NCBI GenBank assembly: GCA_947629525.1
Contig: CANREB010000013.1
Location: 1 to 55,136, forward strand
Source of the DNA: an uncultured Lachnospiraceae bacterium
GTDB lineage: Bacteria; Bacillota; Clostridia; Lachnospirales; Lachnospiraceae
Direction of reading: 5' to 3'
Length of the DNA stretch: 55,136 nucleotides
The notes under the pieces were generated by a model that did no database searches, was not told the origin of the DNA, and saw only the letters and a program-made list of their open reading frames with translations. Position numbers and translations under genes: made by a program. Each line of letters begins with the position of its first letter. Positions within the stretch are counted from its first letter, which is position 1. Positions 1 through 8,444 of the stretch are shown in pieces.

Positions 1-2
1 GA

Positions 3-350
3 CTCATAGCAGGAAACGATAGTGTAAAAAGCGAATACAACGGAAGCAATCCTCATACTATCGAAAAACTTAACAGTTTGGAATACCTCCTCACCGCGCT
101 GATACACATCGGCGACCAACAGTGGACAGCGCTTTCAATTTTTGATGACGACACGCCAATGCTCATAGAACTTTTAAAACAGCTCGGCGTAGACACAAGC
201 AAGGAATTTAAAATAAACAATACTTTGTGCGAAATCAGGGACGGCAAACTACGTGAAGTCGAAAATACTTATGTCGTGCCATCTACAGTTTATGACACAG
301 CTTTGAAAAAGTATGAAGAATACCTTTATATGCCTTTATCTGAAAGATAA
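3..350 (+). CDS. Partial hypothetical protein (3' end only)
   Basis: An open frame runs from the left edge to a TAA at 348-350, giving 115 visible residues; the start lies outside the window. The visible part is soluble and mixed charge, with a hydrophobic helix-like stretch (LEYLLTALIHIG) and no motif I recognise. A strong terminator follows at 369-410, which supports this being the true end of a transcribed gene. I cannot assign a function. Confidence 0.5.
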   Translation, partial: LIAGNDSVKSEYNGSNPHTIEKLNSLEYLLTALIHIGDQQWTALSIFDDDTPMLIELLKQLGVDTSKEFKINNTLCEIRDGKLREVENTYVVPSTVYDTALKKYEEYLYMPLSER

Positions 351-368
351 AGCCGCAAAAATAATATT

Positions 369-410
369 GCCGCTTTACAAATGTTTATCTGTTTGTAAAG
401 CGGCATTTTA
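369..410 (+). terminator. Rho-independent terminator
   Basis: A perfect 13-bp stem (GCCGCTTTACAAA at 369-381 with TTTGTAAAGCGGC at 392-404) is followed by ATTTTA. It ends the partial gene to its left and may also insulate the Rpn fragment converging from the right. Confidence 0.8.
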
Positions 411-416
411 TCAGGA

Positions 417-734
417 TTATTTTATCTCTTTTATTACATCCTCTTCGGGAACTGCATAATTCTTGACAATGAGGCTAATTATTTTTTCATCAGGCACGTT
501 CATGCTTTTTAGCATTGCTATGCTGTTTTTTATGTCCTGCTCACGTGCTTCGCTTATTCCACGCTTATGACCACGCTCAAAGCCCTCATTTATTCCACTT
601 GTATGCCCACGCTCAAAACCTTCACTTATTCCACGTTCGTGACCACGCTCAAAGCCCTCATTCACGCCATCTTCATAGCCTTCCCTATATACAGTTTTTT
701 TGTACAATTTCTCGTCAAATTCCGTAAGCAGCAT
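417..734 (-). pseudogene. C-terminal remnant of an Rpn/PD-(D/E)XK-type nuclease-transposase
   Basis: This 105-residue frame begins MLLTEFDEKLY, the sequence that typically links the nuclease core of Rpn-family (recombination-promoting nuclease, transposase_31-like) proteins to their Gly/Glu-rich tail. It then has three to four 12-residue repeats of the type GFERGHERGISE, encoded by 36-bp tandem repeats at about 545-668, and ends with a short helical domain. The catalytic N-terminal domain is absent: upstream sequence holds a terminator and a candidate RNA instead. GAGGTGA lies just upstream of the ATG at 734, so a short protein could still be made. The frame is open up to 830, but that part crosses the terminator. 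It is probably a decayed or domain-only relic; a full-length relative is at 29303-30274. Confidence 0.55.
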
Positions 735-807
735 ATTCGTCACCTCACTCTTGCATTTAATCAATATATCCGCCAAAATATTAAGGCAGGATAATCTAAA
801 GATTTGT

Positions 808-1018
808 AAAAAACAGGAGTGCCAAAGCACTCCTATTCCCTAAACCCTCTTGCAAAATTCGCAATATTGGTTTATAATCATCATAGAAGCCGAAGGATAT
901 TGCGCGTCCGACGGTTGTCAATCGGAAACAATAATCAGTTTAAAAATCAAACGGATTACAGGCTATCCTCTATTGGCAGTAGAAGATAGCCTTTTCCGTT
1001 ACTTGCTCTAATCTGACT
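808..1018 (-). ncRNA. Candidate structured small RNA of about 200 nt
   Basis: On the minus strand an extended -10 (TGATATAAT, plus coordinates 1025-1033) is followed by about 200 nt packed with stems and closed by a terminator. The stems (plus coordinates) are 960-972/980-992 (12 of 13 pairs), 932-941/949-958 (TAATC plus GTTT), 908-911/922-925, 860-867/897-904 (8 perfect pairs), and the terminator 815-822/827-834 followed by TGTTTTTT. No plausible protein frame covers the region. The strand call rests on the promoter and on the T-run, which exists only on this side. I do not recognise the RNA: it lacks the long single bubble of 6S RNA, and I see no tmRNA, SRP or RNase P signature. Confidence 0.45.
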
Positions 1019-1135
1019 AAAAAAATTATATCATATCCTGTCAAATAATACCATAAAAGTTTTATGATAAATCATTCTGCGTTTGAAATGTAAAAAACAG
1101 TACAAAAACAACCAAAAAAGCACAAAAAATTATTC

Positions 1136-1243
1136 CTTTGTTCAAATGTATTGAAAAAGTTATATTTAACAGGTATATTTAAAAATAACATATATACCTG
1201 ATAACAAAAATCCTGCAACACAAAAATGACACTTTGTTCAAAT
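1136..1243. promoter_or_regulatory. AT-rich leader with inverted and direct repeats
   Basis: The stretch before the 1263 gene holds no gene. It contains a perfect 9-bp inverted repeat (CAGGTATAT at 1170-1178, ATATACCTG at 1192-1200) and a 12-bp direct repeat CTTTGTTCAAAT at 1136-1147 and 1232-1243. These could be protein-binding sites for the downstream membrane gene or transporter, but nothing ties them to a known regulator. Confidence 0.3.
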
Positions 1244-1262
1244 TAAACTGACAAATTCAATT

Positions 1263-1643
1263 ATGAGAAATAAACTTCTTATTTTAAGACAATTTTTAAT
1301 ATTCTTAATCGCCATATGGATTTTTAGCCAAATGGGGATTTTCGGATTTATTGATTTCGCGTATTTCACCATGATATTTTCCGGCTCGATACTGCTTGCT
1401 CTCATATTGAGAAAATTCAGGCTGCGGGGACTTGCATATGTAATTGAATATACCGCACTGATAACAGGCTTTACAGGCACGGTATTTCGTACAATATCCA
1501 TATGCGGCAATAGCGGCGGCAGCATTATCATACTTCTGCCATTATGTATTCTTCCGCTGTTTTACGGGCTTTGTTTAAGTACCCTGAATGGAATAATGAT
1601 CAAAAGGCGAAAGTCAAAAAACAGGCGTAAACTATCAAAATAG
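1263..1643 (+). CDS. Small membrane protein, possibly MotA/TolQ-like
   Basis: This 126-residue protein has about four hydrophobic segments (roughly residues 7-25, 31-50, 60-80, 85-110) and a very basic C-terminus (RRKSKNRRK). The order FIDFAYFTMIFSGS, then GFTGTVFRT, then LPLFYGLCLSTL faintly recalls the channel-forming helices of MotA/TolQ/ExbB proton channels (GTV in one helix, a YG in the next), but it is too short for a full subunit and the match is by eye only. The ribosome binding site is weak, so the start is uncertain. It lies 54 bp before the BceB-like permease and may be cotranscribed. Confidence 0.5.
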   Translation: MRNKLLILRQFLIFLIAIWIFSQMGIFGFIDFAYFTMIFSGSILLALILRKFRLRGLAYVIEYTALITGFTGTVFRTISICGNSGGSIIILLPLCILPLFYGLCLSTLNGIMIKRRKSKNRRKLSK

Positions 1644-1697
1644 TTAAAATATACTTGATAAACAAAGTCGTTGAAGTTATCGGCAGAAAGGACTAAT

Positions 1698-3593
1698 ATG
1701 AACAGAATTATCTTTTTCCTAAAACTCAATCATAAAAATAAATCACGAAGCATCCTTTTATTCATTGTATTCCTTATAGCGGCAAGTGTCCTTTCATCCT
1801 CACTGCTCATACGCAAAAATAACCGTCTGTTTTATGAGGCGCAGTTAAGCAGTTCATTCGGAGACAGTATAGCTTCCGCAGAAGAATTCAGAACTCTCTC
1901 TGACAGCATCGGGGCTGTCTTGAGCGTACTTTCGATATGCGGCGTTATCATACTGATATGGGGCGCTCTCGTCCTCTTTCTTTTCCGCGACCTTTGTATG
2001 CGCGGCACATACGCCATATGCAGAATATACGGTATGCACACATCCGACATATATTTTAAGGCTGCTGCCGATACGGTCATTTACGGCATTCTTTCAGGCA
2101 TCCCCGGCTCAATGCTCGGATATCTGATGTTTGCGCTTTTGTCCAAACGGCTCAGCGGCATCGGGGCAGGTTTTTCGATTTTTTCATTTGACGTACTTTC
2201 CGTGCTTGCCTTAGTGACTGTGATACTTGTCATTGTGTCGGGAATGACAAGTCTTGTGTCGGGAATGTTCGTCTTCGAGAAAAAAATAGTAAACATATTT
2301 TATGAAAGAAATGAAACATCTAATTACAAAAAGACAATATACACTGCGATATCAGGGCTGTTCCTCTGCTATCTCGCGCTGTTCATATCATTCGGCAACG
2401 ACATAAGATATTTAAAAATCGTTGCTGTTGTAATCGCCGTTCCGGCGTTTATGCTCTTTGTGATATTCCGCCTTGTTTTCACAGTCGGCACAAAAAAATA
2501 CAGAAACCGCAAAAATCCCGTCAATATCAGAGACTTAAGCTTCCGTTTCCTATGCACCAAACACAAAAGGGACGCCATACTGGCAGCGACTGTTTCCGTC
2601 GGAGCTATCCTGATATGTTTTATAATGAACATCGAATTTAATATTGACGGAATACTGAGAGACGCATACAGGGATAACTTAGGATATTCAACAGGAATAC
2701 GCGTGGACGGGATTGAAAACGCACAGGAAATATCAAAACTTTTGGACGACAACGGATATCTCTATACGCAGATGTACTCAAACCTTATGAATTATTCGGA
2801 TCTAAACGGATGTGAAAATATGGAAGGTCAGTTTTGGATAGCCCTTGTGGGAAAACAGACTGCGGACAACGCCCACTTCTTTGTGGAAAAAGGATGTTTT
2901 AAGGCTGTAAACCATTTCATATATCTTTTCAGCCTTATAAAAGGGAATAAATATGACTTCTTCGGGAATGATTTGTATTTTACGGATGTATCAAATGAAA
3001 CTCAGGCTCTATCGCTGATAAATTATAATGTGATAATGAATATTGACGATTACGGATATAGTACGGACAGTTCATGGAGCGTTGTCTATCTGCTTGACAT
3101 AAATAAGACGCAGGAACAAAACCTTGCACAGCTTCTAAAAAACAAACCCTGTAAAATAGAAACCGCCTCTTCGCTGATAAGCGAGTTAAATAATCTGCTC
3201 GGCAATTATCTGCTGTTTGCTGCTTTTGTAGGAATAATGCTCGTTATGGTCACGGCAGCGTTTTTTTACTCAATCATAAAAAACGACATCGAAGAGCGGC
3301 GCAGGGAGTTATATCTGTACAAAGTTTTCGGCGGCTCTCAAAAAAAATCAATGCAGGTTATTTTCGGTGAATATATCATGGTGGCGCTTGTTTCATCACT
3401 CAGCGTAGTTTTCGTGATAATGGCGCTTGGAGAAATATATTTTATGTATATGCTCAAAAGGCATTACCCGCTGTCCATAGTCGTCACGGTTCTCACTACT
3501 CTCATTGTCACGGCATTCGTAATGCTCTGCTGCCACACGGCGCAAAGGGCAGCGCAAAAAAGCGGGAACATTACATGCTTACGCGACGAATAA
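1698..3593 (+). CDS. FtsX-fold ABC permease, BceB-like
   Basis: This 631-residue permease begins at the ATG at 1698, preceded by AAAGGA; an in-frame TTG at 1671 lacks such a site. Hydrophobic segments lie near residues 16-37, 70-95, 125-150, 165-190, 212-262 (two), 290-310, 503-525, 555-580 and 590-612, with a large extracellular domain at about 315-500. Ten helices with a roughly 200-residue loop between helices 7 and 8 is the BceB architecture, used to sense and remove cell-wall antibiotics from lipid II-cycle intermediates. The ATPase follows 31 bp downstream. In bce operons the ATPase usually comes first and a BceRS two-component system sits nearby; neither holds here, so the substrate is open. 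Confidence 0.85.
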   Translation: MNRIIFFLKLNHKNKSRSILLFIVFLIAASVLSSSLLIRKNNRLFYEAQLSSSFGDSIASAEEFRTLSDSIGAVLSVLSICGVIILIWGALVLFLFRDLCMRGTYAICRIYGMHTSDIYFKAAADTVIYGILSGIPGSMLGYLMFALLSKRLSGIGAGFSIFSFDVLSVLALVTVILVIVSGMTSLVSGMFVFEKKIVNIFYERNETSNYKKTIYTAISGLFLCYLALFISFGNDIRYLKIVAVVIAVPAFMLFVIFRLVFTVGTKKYRNRKNPVNIRDLSFRFLCTKHKRDAILAATVSVGAILICFIMNIEFNIDGILRDAYRDNLGYSTGIRVDGIENAQEISKLLDDNGYLYTQMYSNLMNYSDLNGCENMEGQFWIALVGKQTADNAHFFVEKGCFKAVNHFIYLFSLIKGNKYDFFGNDLYFTDVSNETQALSLINYNVIMNIDDYGYSTDSSWSVVYLLDINKTQEQNLAQLLKNKPCKIETASSLISELNNLLGNYLLFAAFVGIMLVMVTAAFFYSIIKNDIEERRRELYLYKVFGGSQKKSMQVIFGEYIMVALVSSLSVVFVIMALGEIYFMYMLKRHYPLSIVVTVLTTLIVTAFVMLCCHTAQRAAQKSGNITCLRDE

Positions 3594-3624
3594 ATTTATA
3601 TAATCTATTATCAAAGGAGATTGG

Positions 3625-4308
3625 ATGCTTATGATAAAAGCTGAAAACATAGTAAAGAAAATCAAATCCGGCAATTCGGAAACAGAACTTTTAAGCGGTG
3701 TATCGCTTGAAGTTGAAAACGGCAAGGCAGCCGCGATAATCGGAAAAAGCGGCTGCGGAAAAACGACACTTATGTCGATTTTGTCAGGAATAGACGCGCC
3801 GACATCAGGAAAGGCAATACTTAACGGCAGCGACTATTACAGTCTTGATGTCAAAAAGCAGGAAGAATTCCGCAATAACAATATAGGCGTGATCTTCCAA
3901 AACTATCATCTGATACCCGAGCTTACATGCGAAGAGAATATCAGAATGCCGCTTGTCTTTTCAAAAAAGAAAATATCGGACGATGAAGTAATTAATGTGA
4001 TGAAAATGACGGGTATCGACCGCCAGCGGAAGCTTTTCCCCCGGCAGATGTCAGGAGGCGAGCAGCAAAGAACCGCAATAGCAAGGGCATTGGTCAATAA
4101 GCCGTCCTTAATCTTCGCGGATGAACCGACGGGAGCGCTTGACGCCGAAATGGGAAACAAGGTGATAAAATTTCTGATAGCATCTGCGCATAAACTCAAT
4201 CTTACTGTTCTTATAGTCACGCATGACATGGACATTGCCGGACAATGCGATATTATATATAAAATGCAGGACAAAAAGGTGCAAAAACTGCCGTCACAGC
4301 AGCGGTGA
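3625..4308 (+). CDS. ABC transporter ATP-binding protein, BceA/MacB type
   Basis: This 227-residue nucleotide-binding subunit has a Walker A (GKSGCGKTT) near residue 40, a Q-loop (IFQNYHLIPELT), the signature MSGGEQQRTAIARAL, a Walker B (LIFADEPTGALD) and an H-loop (VTHDMD). The sequence ADEPTGALD after an EQQR signature is typical of the LolD/MacB/BceA group that powers FtsX-fold permeases, so it should pair with the permease upstream. AAAGGAGA precedes two close ATGs (3625 and 3631). Its last 15 bases overlap the 3' end of the convergent cardiolipin synthase gene. Confidence 0.92.
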   Translation: MLMIKAENIVKKIKSGNSETELLSGVSLEVENGKAAAIIGKSGCGKTTLMSILSGIDAPTSGKAILNGSDYYSLDVKKQEEFRNNNIGVIFQNYHLIPELTCEENIRMPLVFSKKKISDDEVINVMKMTGIDRQRKLFPRQMSGGEQQRTAIARALVNKPSLIFADEPTGALDAEMGNKVIKFLIASAHKLNLTVLIVTHDMDIAGQCDIIYKMQDKKVQKLPSQQR

Positions 4309-5826
4309 CAGCACCCTGAGTCCCGCCTGCACTATCCTTTGCGGTATCGGACGCTTAGACCAGCTTTCCAGATCCATTTCCTTGCATTTGTCCAAAGTCC
4401 TTAAAAAATCGGCTTTCATATCTTCAATCGCGTGCATCTCGCTCAGAAACACCCCGCACTCGTAATGAAGATAAAAGCTTCGATAATCCGTATTTATCGT
4501 GCCGCATACCGCACACTCATCGTCCGCGATCACATTCTTCGCGTGTATAAAGCCCGGCTGATACTCGTAAATATGCACGCCTGCTTCCATAAGTTTTCCA
4601 TAATTTGATATGTTCACCATATAGACATACCATTTATCATAAATCTTCGGCACTATGATACGCACATCAACTCCGCTCTCTGCCGCGCTCGTCAAATCGT
4701 CGATCATATTTTGGTCAAGTACAAGATACGGTGTAGTGATAAACACATAGTCCCTTGCCTTAGTGATCATCCTCGTATAAGCGCCTTCCGCGGGATTGTG
4801 CGGATTTCTGTGCGGACCGCCCATAAACGGCTGTACATAACCGCTTACTTCTACATGCTCATCCGGCTTATAATCCTCGTTATTTATCATCGGTGCGTTT
4901 TTATGCGAAATACGCCACATTGCGAGGAAAAAACATGTAAAACTGTAAACGCCCTCACCATAAAGACGTATACCCGAATCTTTCCAGTGTCCGAATCTCT
5001 CAATATAATTGGCGTACTCGTCGGCAAGGTTAAAACCGCCCGTATATCCGATATTTCCGTCTATCACGGTAATCTTCTGATGGTTTCTGTAATTAAATGA
5101 AAGGCGCGCCACATCCCGGTGTATAGGATTGAAAATACACATATCAATGCCTCTGCGCTTCATATCTTCCCTGAAAGCGTGCGTATTGATCCTGAGCGTG
5201 CCAAAATCATCAAATAACAGCTTGACTTCTACGCCCTCTTTAACTTTCTGCGTCAAAATCTCCAGTATATCCTGCCATACTTTGCCGTCGGACACGATAA
5301 AATATTCCATGAAAATAAATTTTTTCGCGCCTTTTAAATCTTCCGTAATCGCGCTGATCGCATCCTCGCCGACTTCATAATAAACTGCCTCGGTATTTTT
5401 ATAAATAGGGAAACCTGATTTTCTCAGATACCTGCTTATCTGTACCTTGTTCGGATGGCACTGCTCCAAATCTTTTGCCGCTTCTTCGTCTTGGACAAGG
5501 CTTTCCCGCATCTGCAGATCATATGTCCTGAAGCGCTTGAAATACTTTGAATTATTCCTGCGTCTGCCCCACATAAAATACAGAAAAACTCCTGCGACAG
5601 GTATTATAAGAATAATGATGATCCATCCGATCTTATAGGACTCCGAATTATTCACAAGCGCAAACACAGTAAGCACGCTTATTACTTCAAAGATAAAATA
5701 TATTATGACTGCTGCTTTTAAAAGATACATCGCGAGCAGAATCATAGTGACTATCTGTATCAAAAACGCTATTCCGACAGTTACGCCCCTTATTATTCCG
5801 TAATATTTACTTCTGATTATGCTCAA
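4294..5826 (-). CDS. cls: Cardiolipin synthase (phospholipase D family)
   Basis: Two HKD catalytic motifs are present, HQKITVID in the middle and HAKNVIADD near the C-terminus, each followed by the usual GGFN and GTIN/DYRS contexts. The N-terminus has two transmembrane helices before the first PLD domain, as in bacterial Cls, which condenses two phosphatidylglycerol molecules into cardiolipin at the membrane. I prefer the TTG start at 5826 (510 residues), because AAAGGCGGTG lies a few bases upstream; an ATG at 5859 adds 11 residues but has no clear ribosome binding site. The gene converges on the ABC ATPase gene with a 15-bp overlap. Confidence 0.9.
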   Translation of the reverse strand: MSIIRSKYYGIIRGVTVGIAFLIQIVTMILLAMYLLKAAVIIYFIFEVISVLTVFALVNNSESYKIGWIIIILIIPVAGVFLYFMWGRRRNNSKYFKRFRTYDLQMRESLVQDEEAAKDLEQCHPNKVQISRYLRKSGFPIYKNTEAVYYEVGEDAISAITEDLKGAKKFIFMEYFIVSDGKVWQDILEILTQKVKEGVEVKLLFDDFGTLRINTHAFREDMKRRGIDMCIFNPIHRDVARLSFNYRNHQKITVIDGNIGYTGGFNLADEYANYIERFGHWKDSGIRLYGEGVYSFTCFFLAMWRISHKNAPMINNEDYKPDEHVEVSGYVQPFMGGPHRNPHNPAEGAYTRMITKARDYVFITTPYLVLDQNMIDDLTSAAESGVDVRIIVPKIYDKWYVYMVNISNYGKLMEAGVHIYEYQPGFIHAKNVIADDECAVCGTINTDYRSFYLHYECGVFLSEMHAIEDMKADFLRTLDKCKEMDLESWSKRPIPQRIVQAGLRVLSPLL

Positions 5827-5976
5827 ATTAACACCGCCTTTATCGCGCATGTACAACAATTATACATTATTGATTTTACCACTAAATTTAATATTTTCAA
5901 GGAAATGTGCCATTTTTTTTATTAATGAATGCTGAAATCAGTCATTTTAAAGAACAGTAGATTTATTCATATGCAA

Positions 5977-6016
5977 ATGATATAATGTAAATTGCCGAGG
6001 ACGGCTGTCCGGCAAA
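5977..6016 (+). promoter_or_regulatory. Promoter -10 and leader hairpin before the 6069 gene
   Basis: A TATAAT at about 5980 is followed by an imperfect hairpin in the would-be 5' leader: TTGCCGAGGAC, a GGCT loop, then GTCCGGCAA, with a two-base bulge. Its role is unknown; it could be an operator or an mRNA structure. Confidence 0.35.
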
Positions 6017-6068
6017 AAATGACTTTCATATATGCAGCCGTAATTTGGTGATTGAGGGGAAATATAGC

Positions 6069-6806
6069 ATGATAGACAAGGCTCTTTTTGCTGAAGCGCG
6101 CGAAAAAATGATTGGCGCGCTCAAGGGGCAGAACGGTATAGGTACTTTAAGCGAAAAAACAATTCACAGCGTATTGAAATATTATTATGCCCCAAATCCC
6201 GCGTATCATGAAATCAAAATCGGTCCTTACGTAGCCGACATCTGCGTTGACGGGGAAATTTACGAAGTGCAGACAAGGAATTTCAACAAAATGCGGGGAA
6301 AACTTGAATACTTTCTGCAAGAACATGATGTCACCATCATATACCCGATAGCGCACACAAAATGGCTTTCATGGCTTGACATGGAAACAGGCGTACTTTC
6401 CCCAAAAAGAAAATCACCAAAAAAAGGCAGCTTTTACAGGGTAGTGCCTGAGCTTTACAAAATAAAAATGTTTGTCGGCAATCCAAGACTGCATTTAATC
6501 CTAATATTGATAGATGTCGAAGAAATACGTTATCTGAACGGATGGAGTATAAACAAAAAAAGAGGCTCATCGCGTATGGACGGTATTCCCGTCGATATAT
6601 TTGATGAGCTGCGCATTGATACAATGGACGATTACAAAAAATTTATTCCCGGGAATATAAAGGAAAACTTTACTTCAAAGGATTTGGCAAATACCGCCAA
6701 AATTCCTCAGGGGCTTGCCAGTACTTTGCTTAATATCCTGCTTGAAACCGGAACTGTAAAACGTATAGGAAAGGTTGGAAATGCGTATATTTATAATGTT
6801 AATTGA
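6069..6806 (+). CDS. Hypothetical protein, PD-(D/E)XK-like core with C-terminal winged helix
   Basis: This 245-residue protein starts at the ATG at 6069 behind GAGGGG. Residues about 45-75 read EIKIGPYVADICVDG then IYEVQTRNF. The spacing of Asp, then Glu-x-Gln, after a paired hydrophobic strand resembles the active site of restriction-like PD-(D/E)XK nucleases, with Gln in place of the usual Lys. Residues about 180-245 look like a winged-helix domain (FTSKDLANTAKIPQGLASTLLNILLETGTV). A DNA-acting protein is a reasonable inference, but I do not recognise a named family. It stands alone, with its own promoter, head-on to the replication fork. Confidence 0.6.
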   Translation: MIDKALFAEAREKMIGALKGQNGIGTLSEKTIHSVLKYYYAPNPAYHEIKIGPYVADICVDGEIYEVQTRNFNKMRGKLEYFLQEHDVTIIYPIAHTKWLSWLDMETGVLSPKRKSPKKGSFYRVVPELYKIKMFVGNPRLHLILILIDVEEIRYLNGWSINKKRGSSRMDGIPVDIFDELRIDTMDDYKKFIPGNIKENFTSKDLANTAKIPQGLASTLLNILLETGTVKRIGKVGNAYIYNVN

Positions 6807-6903
6807 CCTTTATTCCAAAAGCCTGTCCGCTGCATCCAAAATCAAGATTATTGTGAAAATGGTAAAAACACATGCAGTATAGCCAAATCCACTGTGTGGA
6901 CGC

Positions 6904-7308
6904 TTAATTTCCGCTATCCTGCAATGCTTTCTCCAAATCAGTTACATACTGCTTCTGCTGTCTTTTCAGAAATGCTTTTACAAAAGGCATCATAATAAGC
7001 TTTTTGGGAACTACATTTTCCGTAAATTCAATTTCCGTCTGTCCGTCTTTTTCAGTAAAAATCCCGGTCCAGTGTCCGCTCATGCTGCTGTTTTCCATAT
7101 CAAATTCCCATCTCCTGAACGGTTCTGACAATGTGACTGTAAATGTCGTAGGAAACCCTGCATTTGTATATTCGACAAACTGTTTTTCATTCAATACTTC
7201 TATCCTGTCCAAATCACTTCTCCATTGATAATTTTCCAAAGAAGTGACAATGCTCCAAACCTTTTGCACATTCGACGGAAGCACTGCTTTTATCCGTGAA
7301 ACTGCCAT
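6904..7308 (-). CDS. SRPBCC (START-like fold) domain protein
   Basis: The 134-residue protein starts at the ATG at 7308, where GGAGG sits 8 bases upstream; a GTG 15 bases earlier is part of that site. It begins AVSRIKAVLPSNVQKVWSIVTSLENYQWRSDL and contains WEFDMENSSMSGHWTGIFTEKDGQTEIEFTENV. This is the pattern of polyketide cyclase/dehydrase-type SRPBCC proteins, in which a helix-grip fold encloses a hydrophobic ligand. The ligand is unknown. It lies just downstream of the zinc-ribbon and Nudix genes on the same strand. Confidence 0.75.
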   Translation of the reverse strand: MAVSRIKAVLPSNVQKVWSIVTSLENYQWRSDLDRIEVLNEKQFVEYTNAGFPTTFTVTLSEPFRRWEFDMENSSMSGHWTGIFTEKDGQTEIEFTENVVPKKLIMMPFVKAFLKRQQKQYVTDLEKALQDSGN

Positions 7309-7345
7309 AACTTTTTCCTCCACAAACTAATGTAACATAATTAAT

Positions 7346-7585
7346 TCAGTTACAATCTACCAACACATATTTACAATCCTCACACGCCCATGCTTTTGTA
7401 CGATGATTGATTAATCCATGACGAACGGGTATAATAATTGCACCGTTCTTTGCGGCACTTCGTTTCGTCATAAAAATAAATATTTTACTATTGAAAAACT
7501 CATCTCTTGCCCAATATATTAATCCTTTTTGACTTGGTCCAAGTGCGCCGCTCTGCATTTCTTTACCACATTTAGGACATAACAT
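7346..7585 (-). CDS. Small zinc-ribbon protein (DUF6487-like)
   Basis: This 79-residue protein opens MLCPKCGKEMQSGAL and closes with WACEDCKYVLVDC. The two CxxC pairs should bind one zinc ion, and the central segment carries a GLIYWARDE stretch typical of this small family, found widely in Clostridia and without a known role. A GGAGG lies upstream (complement of the bases just right of 7585). The family name is from memory. Confidence 0.7.
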   Translation of the reverse strand: MLCPKCGKEMQSGALGPSQKGLIYWARDEFFNSKIFIFMTKRSAAKNGAIIIPVRHGLINHRTKAWACEDCKYVLVDCN

Positions 7586-7665
7586 TTTATTTCCTCCGTA
7601 CTATTTTTTAATTGACATTTAGCATTTTTTTCAATAATCGTTGTTCCATTAACATAATATCATAA

Positions 7666-8247
7666 TCACACATGTTTTACTACCGCATTTTTATTAACTT
7701 TCTCTATCCATTCTTCCGCCAATTTCAACGCTAACACAGAAAAAACCTGATTAATAGTTCCCGTTTTGATTGCATTTTCTATTTCTTCCCATGTCATCTT
7801 TTCTACTTCGGTTTTCTCGCCCACAGTTTTCTCAGGATTTGTTACTTGACTGACATTCGTAGCCAAATAAGTAAATACTTTATTTGTTGCATTTGCCGCA
7901 TTTGTATAAAAACTACCCAAGAAAATAAAATCATCTTTTGTGCAAAATCCTGTTTCCTCTTTCAGCTCCCTTGCTGCAGCATCACTTTCTGTTTCTCCAT
8001 CTTCAACTTTTCCCGCAGGAATAGCTATAGCATATTCACCAATCGGATATCTATATTCTCTAACAAGAATTACTTCATTTTGCGGCGTTACCGCAACAAC
8101 ATTGACCCAGTTAGGAAATTCGCAAACATAATAGTCATCAATTACATCTTGTTCATCTGTAATGCACACATCTTTACGTAATTTAATAAAAGGTGAATTA
8201 ATTACATATTCCTGACTTACTGTTTCCCATTTTTTATGGTTTTCCAT
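7666..8247 (-). CDS. Nudix hydrolase, ADP-ribose pyrophosphatase-like
   Basis: This 193-residue protein carries a canonical Nudix box (G-x5-E-x7-R-E-x2-E-E-x-G) starting GKVEDGETESDAAAREL. The N-terminal strand pattern (VNSPFIKLRKDVC) and the sequence VVAVTPQNEVILVREYRYP match the NudF/ADP-ribose pyrophosphatase group, which cleaves ADP-ribose to AMP and ribose 5-phosphate. Substrate choice within Nudix proteins is hard to read from sequence. It has a well-placed ribosome binding site (GGAGG) before the ATG at 8247. Confidence 0.85.
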   Translation of the reverse strand: MENHKKWETVSQEYVINSPFIKLRKDVCITDEQDVIDDYYVCEFPNWVNVVAVTPQNEVILVREYRYPIGEYAIAIPAGKVEDGETESDAAARELKEETGFCTKDDFIFLGSFYTNAANATNKVFTYLATNVSQVTNPEKTVGEKTEVEKMTWEEIENAIKTGTINQVFSVLALKLAEEWIEKVNKNAVVKHV

Positions 8248-8386
8248 TTTGTTTGACCTCCAAATTATGATTATTCATTATTATCTTATCAATTAACATC
8301 ATCCTTATGCTTGGACTTACGATATCCTGCTGCGCAGAAAAATTTGTTGACGGAAGTACTGATGAATGCTAAGGTAATTTATAGAC

Positions 8387-8439
8387 AAAAAACAGGCTGC
8401 ATACACTACAATTTCAAATAGTGCATCAGCCTGTTTTTT
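8387..8439 (-). terminator. Strong bidirectional terminator after the GGDEF gene
   Basis: A perfect 13-bp outer stem (8387-8399 with 8427-8439) has A6 on one side and T6 on the other, plus an inner CACTA/TAGTG stem (8404-8408/8419-8423). It begins 6 bp beyond the stop of the diguanylate cyclase gene. Confidence 0.88.
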
Positions 8440-8444
8440 AACTG

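Noticed and set aside
540..670. 36-bp spaced repeats resembling a CRISPR array
   Set aside because: The repeats are contiguous, imperfect and encode a repeated protein motif (GFERGH) in the Rpn remnant; there are no spacers and no cas genes.
808..1018. 6S RNA identity for the structured RNA
   Set aside because: The fold is a series of separate hairpins, not one long stem with a central bubble.
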